Part shown: positions 14,507 through 23,302 of the stretch, piece by piece
Layout of the letters: each line of letters opens with the position of its first letter
How positions within the stretch are numbered: the stretch's first letter is position 1
NCBI GenBank assembly: GCA_034090045.1
Contig: JAXDTI010000003.1
Location: 1 to 64,000 of the forward strand
Direction: 5' to 3'
DNA from: JAXDTI01 sp034090045
GTDB taxonomy: Bacteria; Actinomycetota; Actinomycetes; Actinomycetales; Actinomycetaceae
Length of the DNA: 64,000 nucleotides
Notes under the pieces: model-generated
The model's database searches: none
The model's input: the letters and a program-made list of their open reading frames with translations, nothing else
What the model was told of the DNA's origin: nothing
Program-made: the position numbers and the translations under genes

Positions 14507-15676
14507 TTATAGGTTGTTGCTGGGCTGCGGATACTTCAATACCACGAGATCGTCTCGATGCACGACTGGTCGGATACGTTCACCACTTTCGGAACGCAAC
14601 TGGACGGACTGTTTACCTGCCATCTGGAGTATTTCTGCTGCGGAGTATCCGCTGATTCCGCGAGCGATTACCGCATCGTATCCCACTATTTCGACCACGC
14701 TGCCTGCCTCAAAGGTTCCTGACACTCCTGTGACCCCCGCTGCCAGCAGGGACGACCCGTCCTCGGTGAGCGCTCGGGCGGCACCGCTATCTACCTGTAC
14801 TGTGCCGGTAGGCAGCGCCGCTGAAGCCAACCATGACATTCGGGTGGCGCGCCGCGCCCCGGTCGCCGAAAACCAGGTTCCGGTGTCTGCTCCGGCTATT
14901 GCGCCATCGAAGTTGTCGGCTCCGGCGAGCAGCACCGGGACTCCCGCGGCCACCGCACTGCGGGCAGCAGCCAATTTGGTCATCATCCCGCCGGTTCCAA
15001 ACTGGGATCCCCGACCGGTCACTGTCACAGCCTCGAATTGTTTAGCCCCAGAAATTGTTTCTAGGCGGCGAGCGCCCGGTTCGGAGGGAGGTCGGTCATA
15101 GAGCGCATCCACATCCGTGAGTATCACGAGCAGGTCGGCGTGTATTGCCTGAGCTACCAGTGCTGCGAGACGGTCATTGTCGCCGAATCGGATTTCGTCG
15201 GTTACCACCACATCGTTTTCGTTCACGATCGGCACCAATCCCCGATCCAGCAGGTATCCGAGGGTTTCTTGAGCGTTTTGATAGTGTCGGCGCCGCAGCA
15301 GGTCGCCGACTGTGAGCAGCACCTGGGCGACCCGGTGCCGGTTCATTTGAAAGGCCGCTGACCACTGTGCCATCAACAGTCCCTGACCGGCAGCTGCGGC
15401 CGCCTGGGCTTCCTGCAGGTTCTTTGGTCGGCCACGCAGCCCGACAGTTCCGGCACCTGCCGCTACCGCGCCGGAGGACACAATCGCCACCGAGGTGCCC
15501 GAATCTAGCATTCTGCTGACTGTTCGTGCCACCATGTCGAGACGGTTCAAGTCAAGCCCACCGTCGTCCCTGGTGACGGAGGAGGAACCGATTTTGACCA
15601 CTATTCGACGGGCTGCCGATATTTGGGTTCGTGAGGTTGGTCGAGTGTCGGCGCTCACTCGCTCGGGTCTACCCAT
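14507..15676 (-). CDS. proB: Glutamate 5-kinase with C-terminal PUA domain
   Basis: A 389-aa kinase for the first step of proline synthesis. The amino-acid-kinase domain begins VVKIGSSSVT at about 26-35, followed by IVSSGAVAAG, NENDVV and TGGMMTKLAAA; a PUA domain occupies about 295-375, as in E. coli ProB. Kinase activity in this family is normally feedback-inhibited by proline. The ATG at 15676 has an AGGAGG close by and lies 22 bases inside the end of obg, so translation of both is likely coupled; a GTG six codons later would shorten the overlap. Confidence 0.96.
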   Translation of the reverse strand: MGRPERVSADTRPTSRTQISAARRIVVKIGSSSVTRDDGGLDLNRLDMVARTVSRMLDSGTSVAIVSSGAVAAGAGTVGLRGRPKNLQEAQAAAAAGQGLLMAQWSAAFQMNRHRVAQVLLTVGDLLRRRHYQNAQETLGYLLDRGLVPIVNENDVVVTDEIRFGDNDRLAALVAQAIHADLLVILTDVDALYDRPPSEPGARRLETISGAKQFEAVTVTGRGSQFGTGGMMTKLAAARSAVAAGVPVLLAGADNFDGAIAGADTGTWFSATGARRATRMSWLASAALPTGTVQVDSGAARALTEDGSSLLAAGVTGVSGTFEAGSVVEIVGYDAVIARGISGYSAAEILQMAGKQSVQLRSESGERIRPVVHRDDLVVLKYPQPSNNL

Positions 15677-17181
15677 ATCCCCTCCTCGCGTTCACGAAGC
15701 AGCTGTTGGCGGGCAGCCTCTTTGGCATCCATGCTCTCATGGTATGCTGCTCGGCGTTCTGCGCGGGTGACCCGCCTGTTTTCTTCGAGGCGGGCATCGG
15801 TGCCGCGTGGCCCGGCAAGACGCTCTGCCCCCGCGGTGATAGTGGGCTGCCAGTCGAACACCATGCCACCGTCTAGGTCACCGATTATGACGGTGGCTCC
15901 GGGGTGTGCGCCGGCCGTAAATAGGCTGTCTTCCACACCGAGCCGAGCAAGCCTGTCGGCGAGATAGCCGATTGCTTCGTCATTGTCGAAGTCGGTTTGC
16001 AGTACCCACCTTTCGGGTTTGTCACCTCGAACCTGGAATGCCCTGCCCGCCGGGGTGTGCACCTGGGTCACGGTGTATTCCGCTGCCGGTCGGCGTTTAC
16101 GACTGGGCGGGTGGATCACTATTTCTGGTTGTTCGGTAATCATTGCTGACCGATAGCGTTTCACCATTTCAGCCAGCGCGTAACGCAGCTCGTTCAATCC
16201 GGCGTGAGTTAGGGCAGAAACCCGATAAACAGGCCAGCTGAAAGAACGCAGCTGTTCGTCTTCCATATCGGCGAGTTCGGCGCCGTCTGGAATATCGATT
16301 TTGTTGAGAATGATTACGCGGGGACGTTCCATGAGCGGAACCGCACCAGCCAATTCCAATCCGCGTTCGGTATATGCCTCCAATTCGTTTTCGAGACTGC
16401 GAATATCGGATACCGGGTCACGATCAGCGGCAAAAACTGCAGTGTCTACCACGTGCGCAATCACGGAGCAGCGTTCAATGTGACGCAGGAACTCCAGCCC
16501 CAGTCCTCGCCCCTGAGCTGCTCCCGGTATCAATCCGGGAACATCAGCTATCGTATAGCGTTCATCACCGGCTTCAACTACGCCCAGGTGCGGGATGAGT
16601 GTGGTAAAGGGATAGTCAGCGATCTTTGGTTTTGCCGAGCTCATCGCAGAGATAAGTGAAGATTTACCCGCTGAGGGGTAGCCTACCAGTGCCACGTCTG
16701 CCACGGATTTCAGTTCCATTACCGCATCGAGTTCCTCGCCGGGTTCTCCCAGGAGCGCAAATCCAGGAGCCTTGCGTTTCCGACAGGCCAGTGACGCATT
16801 ACCGCGCCCGCCTGTTCCCCCACGAGCCAGCACGAAACTCTGTCCGTCCCCGTGCAGGTCTGCCAACACCTCGTGAGTGTCGGCATCCCTGACAACAGTG
16901 CCGTCTGGAACGGCAATAACGGTGTCTGCACCGTTGGCTCCCCGCTGATTTCCGCCGCGCCCCGGCTCGCCGTTAGCAGCAGACAAATGCGGGGTGTGGT
17001 GCAGCGGCAATAGCGTACTCACCTGGGTGTCTACCTTGAGCACAATGTCTCCGCCGTGCCCGCCGTCACCGCCGTCAGGACCGGCTAGCGGCTTATATTT
17101 TTCTCTTTTTATGGAGACGCAACCGCGCCCACCGTCACCGGCTTTTGCCGAGACCTGCACCCGGTCAAGAAATTGCGCCAT
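15655..17181 (-). CDS. obg: Obg-family GTPase
   Basis: A 508-aa ribosome-associated GTPase. Residues 1-160 form the glycine-rich Obg fold (GDGGRGCVSIKREKYKPLAGPDGGDGGHGGD); the GTPase domain has G1 GYPSAGKSSL near 167-176, the switch part FTTLIPHLG, G3 DVPGLIPGA and G4 NKID; a C-terminal OCT domain (about 350-430) and an acidic/basic tail follow, as in actinobacterial Obg. It acts in 50S assembly and growth control. An AGGAG site precedes the ATG, which stands just after the rpmA terminator, so obg may also have its own promoter or depend on readthrough. Confidence 0.97.
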   Translation of the reverse strand: MAQFLDRVQVSAKAGDGGRGCVSIKREKYKPLAGPDGGDGGHGGDIVLKVDTQVSTLLPLHHTPHLSAANGEPGRGGNQRGANGADTVIAVPDGTVVRDADTHEVLADLHGDGQSFVLARGGTGGRGNASLACRKRKAPGFALLGEPGEELDAVMELKSVADVALVGYPSAGKSSLISAMSSAKPKIADYPFTTLIPHLGVVEAGDERYTIADVPGLIPGAAQGRGLGLEFLRHIERCSVIAHVVDTAVFAADRDPVSDIRSLENELEAYTERGLELAGAVPLMERPRVIILNKIDIPDGAELADMEDEQLRSFSWPVYRVSALTHAGLNELRYALAEMVKRYRSAMITEQPEIVIHPPSRKRRPAAEYTVTQVHTPAGRAFQVRGDKPERWVLQTDFDNDEAIGYLADRLARLGVEDSLFTAGAHPGATVIIGDLDGGMVFDWQPTITAGAERLAGPRGTDARLEENRRVTRAERRAAYHESMDAKEAARQQLLREREEGIWVDPSE

Positions 17182-17190
17182 ATCGTCTCC

Positions 17191-17227
17191 TAGAAAAAAA
17201 GGGGGACGGAGCTGCTGCTCCGTCCCC
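17191..17227 (-). terminator. Strong terminator after rpmA
   Basis: GGGGACGGAGC (17202-17212) pairs with GCTCCGTCCCC (17217-17227) around a four-base loop; on the minus strand it is followed by CTTTTTTTCTA. It separates the ribosomal genes from obg. Its stem is nearly the same as that of the cydB terminator. Confidence 0.93.
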
Positions 17228-17255
17228 GCTGTCGCTGTTTATGTTCTCGGCAACC

Positions 17256-17507
17256 TCAGGCTGCGACCACGTTCACGACACGACGGTCGCGACGAGAACC
17301 GAACTCTACTGAACCGGCAGCCAGCGCGAACAGGGTGTCGTCCTTGCCGCGTCCGACATTCTTGCCGGGGTGGAAGTGGGTGCCACGCTGACGGACAATA
17401 ATGTCGCCTGCCTGAACAGCTTCACCTCCGAAACGTTTCACGCCGAGGTACTGCGGGTTGGAGCTGCGACCATTGGTGGAGCTTCCCTGACCTTTCTTAT
17501 GTGCCAT
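17256..17507 (-). CDS. rpmA: 50S ribosomal protein L27
   Basis: An 83-aa protein beginning MAHKKGQGSSTNGRSSNPQYLG, the L27 N-terminus that reaches the peptidyl-transferase centre; the GTHFHPGKNVGRGKDDTLFA block is also family-typical. There is no Firmicutes-type N-terminal extension to be cleaved. It directly follows rplU, with a GAGG ribosome site. Confidence 0.98.
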   Translation of the reverse strand: MAHKKGQGSSTNGRSSNPQYLGVKRFGGEAVQAGDIIVRQRGTHFHPGKNVGRGKDDTLFALAAGSVEFGSRRDRRVVNVVAA

Positions 17508-17520
17508 TTCTCAAACCTCC

Positions 17521-17829
17521 TCAAGCAATCTCGGTGATTTTAACGACGCTGAGCGGCTGGCGATGCCCCTGCCGCTTCTTATAGCCGGTCTTGTTCTTGA
17601 ATTTCAGAATCCGGATCTTCGGTCCCAAGGCATCGCCAATAAGCTCTCCGGTTACCTTTACTTTCGCGACTGCTTTCGGGTCGCTAGTGACCTTATCGCC
17701 GTCCACAATCATCACCGGGTCGAATTGAACTTTGTCTCCCACCTCGGCTGACAGGCTGTTGACCTTGATAGTGTCACCAACCGCTACCTTCTCTTGGCGG
17801 CCTCCCGCCTTGACGATTGCATATACCAC
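17521..17829 (-). CDS. rplU: 50S ribosomal protein L21
   Basis: A 102-aa L21. The start is the GTG at 17829, giving MVYAIVKAGGRQEKV, which is the conserved L21 N-terminus; AGGAG lies about eight bases upstream. A longer open frame upstream has no family similarity. The C-terminal KIRILKFKNKTGYKKRQGHRQ is the 23S-rRNA-binding basic tail. It is the first gene of rplU-rpmA. Confidence 0.97.
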   Translation of the reverse strand: MVYAIVKAGGRQEKVAVGDTIKVNSLSAEVGDKVQFDPVMIVDGDKVTSDPKAVAKVKVTGELIGDALGPKIRILKFKNKTGYKKRQGHRQPLSVVKITEIA

Positions 17830-17947
17830 TTTTCTCGCTCCTGCTTTGCTATTTGATTCCGACCGTGCGAACACCGCCGGGAAATAACGCACCGACTAGC
17901 TAGCCTATGTTATTTCTATCCCCGGTTACAAACCGAAACCCCGGATC

Positions 17948-20128
17948 TCAGCCTTCCTGGGGAAGCACCACCACGGTTTTGGTCTCTGCAGTGTCCACCC
18001 TGCCGGCTGTCACCATCATCCGGCGAGCCCGTTTGGGTTTGCTCACCTCCGGTTCCAAATCCGATGCGTCACTGCCCTGCGGCACCTGATAGTGGGTCTG
18101 AAGCGGCACCGTCGAATCAGGTTGCTCGGTTTTATCATCAACTGACTGTTCATCTCGCTGATCGGTTTCCTGCGGGGCATCGTGGGCAGCATCGTGGGCA
18201 GCCTGAGCAACTTTTGCCATTGAGGAGCGGGTCTCCTTATCGGTTTTACGTACCCGCTTCGACTTCTGTTTCGGTTTCGACTCGACCTCACCCCCGGAAA
18301 GCTCCACCGGGGTGTGATGCACAATAAAGCCGCGCCCCTCACACGCCTCACAGGGTGTGGAGAACGCCTCCACAAGTCCTTCACCGACCCGTTTGCGGGT
18401 CATTTGCACCAGCCCGAGACTGGTCACCTCAGTAACCTGGTGGCGGGTACGATCCCGTCCGAGACACTCCACGAGCCGGCGTAAAACCAGCTCGCGATTG
18501 GATTCCAACACCATATCCACAAAGTCGATAACGATAATCCCGCCGATGTCTCGTAACCGAAGCTGGCGAACTATTTCTTCAGCGGCTTCCAGATTGTTCT
18601 TCGTGACGGTTTCTTCGAGAGTGGCCGAACCGGTACCGGTGTATTTACCGGTGTTAACATCAACCACGGTCATGGCTTCGGTACGATCGATAATCAGGTA
18701 CCCTCCGGAGGGCAGCCACACTTTCCGATCCATACCTTTAGCGAGCTGTTCATCTATACGGTGAGCCGCGAAAATGTCTTCGTTTTCAGTCCATTTACTG
18801 ACCCTGTCGAGCAGGTCGGGGGCGAACTCCCGCACGTAGTCATTGACCTTTTTATAGGTTCCTTTCCCCGCGATCTGCAGGGAGGTGAAATCCTCGTTGA
18901 ACACGTCACGAACCACACGCAGCGCCAATTCCGGGTCAGCGTGCAACAGCACCGGTGCCGACTTCGTGTTCTTCGACTTTGCTGTGATGTCCTGCCACTG
19001 GGCAACGAGCCGGTCAATATCGGCTGCGAGCTGCTCTTTGCTGGCTCCCTCCGCGGCGGTTCGAATAATAACGCCGTGTTCAGCGGGAACAATCTCTTTC
19101 AACAGTTTCTTTAACCGGCGGCGTTCCTCTTCAGGGAGCTTACGTGAGATTCCGGTCATTGCCCCCTCGGGAACCAGCACCAGGTAGCGTCCAGCCAATG
19201 TTATTTGGGCGGTAAGTCGGGCACCCTTATGACCGATAGGGTCCTTAGTTACCTGCACCATGACGGCATCACCGGGACTGAGAGCAGATTCGATGCGGCG
19301 TGGACGTCCCTGCAGTCCGGCAGCATCCCAGTTGACCTCACCGGCATAGAGAACCGCGTTACGTCCCCGACCCAAATCAACAAAGGCCGCCTCCATCGAG
19401 GGCAACACGTTTTGGACACGCCCGAGATAAACCGAACCGACCATAGTTGTCTGGGTGTGTCGCGCAACGTAATGCTCCACCAGCAGTCCGTCTTCGAGTA
19501 CCGCAATCTGGTTGAGACCATCCTGTTCCCGAATCAGCATCTCGCGTTTGACACTGTCGCGGCGCGCCAGATATTCGGCTTCGGTAACCAGGTGACGGCG
19601 TTTACCCTCTTTGCGCCCCTCGCGGCGTCGCTGTTTCTTTGCCTCCAGGCGGGTCGAGCCTTTCACCGATGCAACTTCATCCATGACATCTTCGTTTGCG
19701 TGGGTGCGGGAGCGACGCCTCCTGCGAGAGGAGTCACCGACTGCAGCAGAATCATCTGTTAGGGTCGCGGTTTCTTCCACCACGGTCTCAGGTTTTGTCT
19801 GTTTAGCTCTACCGGGTTTCTCGACTACCTCATTCCCGTTTTCCGTTGCCGGGTCTTCGCGGGACTCGCCAGATCCTTTACTCCGGGCAGGTTTATCTGT
19901 TTTCCCGGTTTTTTTCTTTCGCTGGGAAGTTTTAGGTTTCTTTTCCGACTGAGTTTTCTCATGGGGCTGCTCCGGTATGGGGGGCAGCACCTGGGAAAGG
20001 TCGGGTGCTTGAAAAAGCGGCATACCTGCCGCGATGGCGTTGTTGTAACCAGCCAGTGTATTTTCAGCCACTGTGCGCACTCCAATGACATCCGCGCGCC
20101 GCGTGCCTGCGCCGGATATCCGGTTCAT
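17948..20128 (-). CDS. rne: Ribonuclease E/G family endoribonuclease
   Basis: A long RNase E/G (about 726 aa from the ATG at 20128; 737 from a TTG at 20161). After a low-complexity, Lys/Arg/Ser/Thr-rich N-terminal part (to about residue 190) comes the catalytic part: an S1 domain (MVGSVYLGRVQNVLPSMEAAFVDLG), the 5'-sensor region, and the DNase-I-like domain with DRTEAMTVVDVNTGKYTG (Mg-binding Asp) and GGIIVIDFVDM. CEACEGRG is the zinc-link CPxC-like motif. The tail (about 625-737) is basic and disordered, as in actinobacterial RNase E that scaffolds a degradosome. Start uncertain: no candidate has a good ribosome site. Its place upstream of rplU-rpmA is usual for actinobacteria. Confidence 0.93.
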   Translation of the reverse strand: MNRISGAGTRRADVIGVRTVAENTLAGYNNAIAAGMPLFQAPDLSQVLPPIPEQPHEKTQSEKKPKTSQRKKKTGKTDKPARSKGSGESREDPATENGNEVVEKPGRAKQTKPETVVEETATLTDDSAAVGDSSRRRRRSRTHANEDVMDEVASVKGSTRLEAKKQRRREGRKEGKRRHLVTEAEYLARRDSVKREMLIREQDGLNQIAVLEDGLLVEHYVARHTQTTMVGSVYLGRVQNVLPSMEAAFVDLGRGRNAVLYAGEVNWDAAGLQGRPRRIESALSPGDAVMVQVTKDPIGHKGARLTAQITLAGRYLVLVPEGAMTGISRKLPEEERRRLKKLLKEIVPAEHGVIIRTAAEGASKEQLAADIDRLVAQWQDITAKSKNTKSAPVLLHADPELALRVVRDVFNEDFTSLQIAGKGTYKKVNDYVREFAPDLLDRVSKWTENEDIFAAHRIDEQLAKGMDRKVWLPSGGYLIIDRTEAMTVVDVNTGKYTGTGSATLEETVTKNNLEAAEEIVRQLRLRDIGGIIVIDFVDMVLESNRELVLRRLVECLGRDRTRHQVTEVTSLGLVQMTRKRVGEGLVEAFSTPCEACEGRGFIVHHTPVELSGGEVESKPKQKSKRVRKTDKETRSSMAKVAQAAHDAAHDAPQETDQRDEQSVDDKTEQPDSTVPLQTHYQVPQGSDASDLEPEVSKPKRARRMMVTAGRVDTAETKTVVVLPQEG

Positions 20129-20161
20129 CGCCCGCTTAGGGGCGGAAGCTCCTGTCTTCAA

Positions 20162-20516
20162 CCGGGATGTTCCCGCGTCACTTTGGCCTCAAGACCCAAC
20201 GCGGAGTAGCGGGGTGCCACCGTTACAGGCGGCTGCGCTGCCCGGTCGCCCGAGAAAGACCGACGAAGTGTGAAAATCGGCCTGGAAACCCGGGAAAGGT
20301 TCCTGCGACGGGCACGCCGTCGAGGTCGCCTGCTCACTATTATCGCACAAAACTGAAAAACGTCTGAAAAAACACGTCAGATAAGCATTAAAAAGCGCGT
20401 TTTTTAGGTGTTTACTGATAATTCCAGGTAGAGTTAATGACATGGTTGTGCGGAAACTCTAGGCAATTCCAAACAATCTTTGTAATACCCATTCTAGAAA
20501 ACGGAAAGGCGAGAAT
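20162..20516. other. Intergenic region between rne and cydA
   Basis: It must hold divergent promoters for rne and the cyd operon. I see no clear consensus -35/-10 pair and no Rex- or CRP-type palindrome. AT-rich tracts lie at about 20340-20500, and a GGAAAGG ribosome site precedes cydA by about eight bases. Confidence 0.5.
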
Positions 20517-22016
20517 ATGACCGTAGTCCAAGCGGCGCTTGATGCGACCTTTTTGGCACGGTGGCAGTTCGGTATCACTACCATCTACCACTTCATCCTC
20601 GTTCCGTTTACCATCGGCATGTCTCTGTGTGTCGCAATACTGCAGACAATGTGGTACAAGACCAAGAAAGACCACTGGCTGAAGGCAACACGGTTCTTTG
20701 GAAAACTATTCTTGATTAACTTCGCTCTGGGTGTGGCTACCGGTATCGTGCAGGAATTCCAGTTCGGCATGAACTGGTCCGAGTACGCACGTTACGTCGG
20801 CGACATCTTCGGCGCTCCGCTGGCCTGTGAGGCGTTGCTCTCCTTCTTCATGGAGTCCACCTTCTTCGGCCTGTGGATTTTCGGCTGGGGTCGCATCTCC
20901 GCCAAGGCACACACCGTGTGCATCTGGCTGGGTGCGATCGGTGTCAATACCTCAATGCTGTGGATTATTGGCGCCAACTCCTGGATGCAGCAGCCCGTTG
21001 GCGCTGTCTACGATCCGAACCTCGGTCGTGCTGCCCTCGATGGCGTGGGCGGCTTCTTTAAAGTCATCCTGAATCCGACAATGTGGCTGGCAGTCTTCCA
21101 CGTGATCACCATCTCCTGGGTACTTGCCGGCACCTTCATCGCCGGTCTGGCAATCTGGTGGATGGTTCGCTCCGCTAACGCCGGAGCTGAAAACGAAGCG
21201 AAGAATGTGTGGCATCCGATCGCCCGCTTCGGTCTGACGGTGCTGCTCATCGGCGGTGTCCTGGCTGCGGTTTCCGGTCACTTCCAAGGTCAGCACCTCG
21301 TCCAGAAGCAGCCCGCGAAGATGGCTGCCGCTGAGGCGCTGTGTGACACCACCACCGGCGCGCCGTTCACCATCGCGGCATTCGGTCCGCTCAACGCAAC
21401 CTGCGCCGATGGCAACATCACCCACGTCGGTAACATCCCGAAGGTGTTCTCCTTTATGGCGACAAATGATTTCTCAGCTGAAGTTGCTGGCATCAATGAC
21501 CTGAACGCTAACTACGCACAGGCATTCGGTGTTGACTCGATTGCCCCGAATGTGATGCTGTCGTTCTGGAGCTTCCGCCTGATGATGTTCTTCGGTATTT
21601 TCTCCGCGGTTCTCGCGCTCTGGGGGCTGATCGCCACCCGAGGCGATCGGATCGCGAAGTCCCCGGCTCTCGCGAAGTGGGCCATCCTGTCGCTGCCGAT
21701 GCCGTTTATCGCATCGTCTTTCGGCTGGATGTTCACCGAGTGGGGTCGTCAACCGTTCATCGTCTACCCGATTGGTGTCGACTATAAGACAATGAGCGCA
21801 GACGGCGTATGGATGCTCACAGCAGATGCGATTTCCGGTGCAGTACCTGCCTGGAACGTGCTGATCACACTGATTCTCTTCACGCTGATTTACCTGGCTT
21901 TGGGTGTCGTGTGGTTCCTGCTCATGAAGCGCTACGCCAAAGAGGGCATTTACATTGCCGGTACTGATCCTGAGAAAGAGACCAGCCCGGATGTCGCCCT
22001 CTCGTTTGGCTACTAG
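20517..22016 (+). CDS. cydA: Cytochrome bd ubiquinol/menaquinol oxidase subunit I
   Basis: A 499-aa membrane protein with about nine helices. It carries the three hemes and the quinol site of the bd oxidase, which reduces oxygen to water without pumping protons. Seen: the RWQFGITTIYHFILVPFTIG start with the conserved His, FQFGMNWSEYARYVGDIFGAPLACEALLSFFMES with the quinol/heme-channel Glu residues, and FGWMFTEWGRQPFIVYPIG, the GRQPW-type block. The Q-loop is of the short form. In menaquinone-using actinobacteria it supports growth at low oxygen. Confidence 0.97.
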   Translation: MTVVQAALDATFLARWQFGITTIYHFILVPFTIGMSLCVAILQTMWYKTKKDHWLKATRFFGKLFLINFALGVATGIVQEFQFGMNWSEYARYVGDIFGAPLACEALLSFFMESTFFGLWIFGWGRISAKAHTVCIWLGAIGVNTSMLWIIGANSWMQQPVGAVYDPNLGRAALDGVGGFFKVILNPTMWLAVFHVITISWVLAGTFIAGLAIWWMVRSANAGAENEAKNVWHPIARFGLTVLLIGGVLAAVSGHFQGQHLVQKQPAKMAAAEALCDTTTGAPFTIAAFGPLNATCADGNITHVGNIPKVFSFMATNDFSAEVAGINDLNANYAQAFGVDSIAPNVMLSFWSFRLMMFFGIFSAVLALWGLIATRGDRIAKSPALAKWAILSLPMPFIASSFGWMFTEWGRQPFIVYPIGVDYKTMSADGVWMLTADAISGAVPAWNVLITLILFTLIYLALGVVWFLLMKRYAKEGIYIAGTDPEKETSPDVALSFGY

Positions 22017-22036
22017 GAAAGGCTGGTGAATAAATA

Positions 22037-23197
22037 ATGACTGTTCTGCAGATTATTTGGTTCGTACTGGTCGCGGTACTCTGGATCGGTTACCTGATTC
22101 TGGAGGGCTTCGGCATTGGCGCAGGCATGATTATGCGCATGGTGGCCAAAAATGACAAAGAGCGCACCCAGGTTCAAAAAACCTACGGTCCGGTTTGGGA
22201 CGGTAACGAGGTGTGGTTGCTCACCGCCGGTGGCGCTACTTTCGCCGCGTTCCCGGAATGGTACGCGACAATGTTCTCCGGCATGTATCTGGCACTGTTC
22301 CTGGTGCTGCTGTGCCTGATTGTGCGTATCTGCGCAATCGAGTGGCGCTCCAAGGTTGCTTCGCCGGTTTGGCGTGACCGCTGGGATATCGGTCAGACCA
22401 TCGCGGCTTGGCTGGTGCCGATTCTGCTGGGTGTCGCTTTCGCGAACCTGGTGAAAGGCATGAATATAGCGGTTGTTGACCCGCGCGAACCCGGAACCCC
22501 GATTCCGGTCACCGAGGGCACTACCCCGGATCTGTCGCAGTACATCCACAACTTCGTGGGAGAGGGCGCACCGTTGAACAACGTGTTCCTCTCGCTGCTG
22601 ACCCCGTTCACGATTCTCGGTGGCCTGGCCATCTGCGCGGTGTTCTTGGCTCAGGGCGCGCTGTTCCTGTCAATTCGCACCACCGGCGAGGTTCACACCC
22701 GCTCGGTGGCGCTGGCAAAGCAACTGACCATCATCGACACCCTGTTGGTCGCGGTGTTCGCGGTCTGGGGGCAGTTCGCTTACGCGACCTCCGTCCTGTC
22801 CTGGATTCCGTTGGTCATAGCGGCGCTAGCTATTATCGCTGCCGCCGCACAGGCACAGCTAGGTAAGTCGCTCGGAGCATTCCTGCTGCACTGTGTCGCG
22901 ATTCTGGGCGCAGTCGTCTGGGTATTCCTGGCGATGTTCCCGAACGTGATGAAGTCGGACTTCGGCGGTAAAGGCTGGAACCAAAGCTACTCCCTGCAGA
23001 TTGCGGATGCGGCCGCCTCACAGGCGACCCTGACGGTCATGCTGGTTGTGGCAATCATCCTGGTACCAACCGTACTTGGATACACCTACTGGGCTTACAG
23101 CCGTATGCCGCTACGCATTGGTATCGACGATGTCGAAAGCAATGCCGGTCTGCCGTGGGACAAGATTCGCGCTGGCGCGTCTTTCCTCTCAGCCTAG
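22037..23197 (+). CDS. cydB: Cytochrome bd oxidase subunit II
   Basis: A 386-aa partner of CydA with about eight or nine helices. The start IWFVLVAVLWIGYLILEGFGIGAGMI and the following GPVWDGNEVWLLTAGGATFAAFP are the signature blocks of CydB, with the acidic residues involved in proton entry. The NVMKSDFGGKGWNQ..SYSLQI element near the C-terminus is also typical. It follows cydA by 20 bases, with an AAGGCTGG site, and is closed by a strong terminator. Confidence 0.96.
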   Translation: MTVLQIIWFVLVAVLWIGYLILEGFGIGAGMIMRMVAKNDKERTQVQKTYGPVWDGNEVWLLTAGGATFAAFPEWYATMFSGMYLALFLVLLCLIVRICAIEWRSKVASPVWRDRWDIGQTIAAWLVPILLGVAFANLVKGMNIAVVDPREPGTPIPVTEGTTPDLSQYIHNFVGEGAPLNNVFLSLLTPFTILGGLAICAVFLAQGALFLSIRTTGEVHTRSVALAKQLTIIDTLLVAVFAVWGQFAYATSVLSWIPLVIAALAIIAAAAQAQLGKSLGAFLLHCVAILGAVVWVFLAMFPNVMKSDFGGKGWNQSYSLQIADAAASQATLTVMLVVAIILVPTVLGYTYWAYSRMPLRIGIDDVESNAGLPWDKIRAGASFLSA

Positions 23198-23223
23198 TAT
23201 TCAGTTATTACTGAGAACCCTTT

Positions 23224-23260
23224 GGGGGACGGAGTTAAAACTCCGTCCCCCATTGTTTTC
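23224..23260 (+). terminator. Strong terminator after cydB
   Basis: GGGGGACGGAGT (23224-23235) and ACTCCGTCCCCC (23240-23251) form a perfect 12-bp stem with a TAAA loop, followed by ATTGTTTTC. It divides cydAB from cydDC, so the transporter genes need readthrough or their own promoter. Confidence 0.92.
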
Positions 23261-23302
23261 CCCCGTTTTCGAGATTTCTCTCGATAATGAGACAATCACT
23301 TT

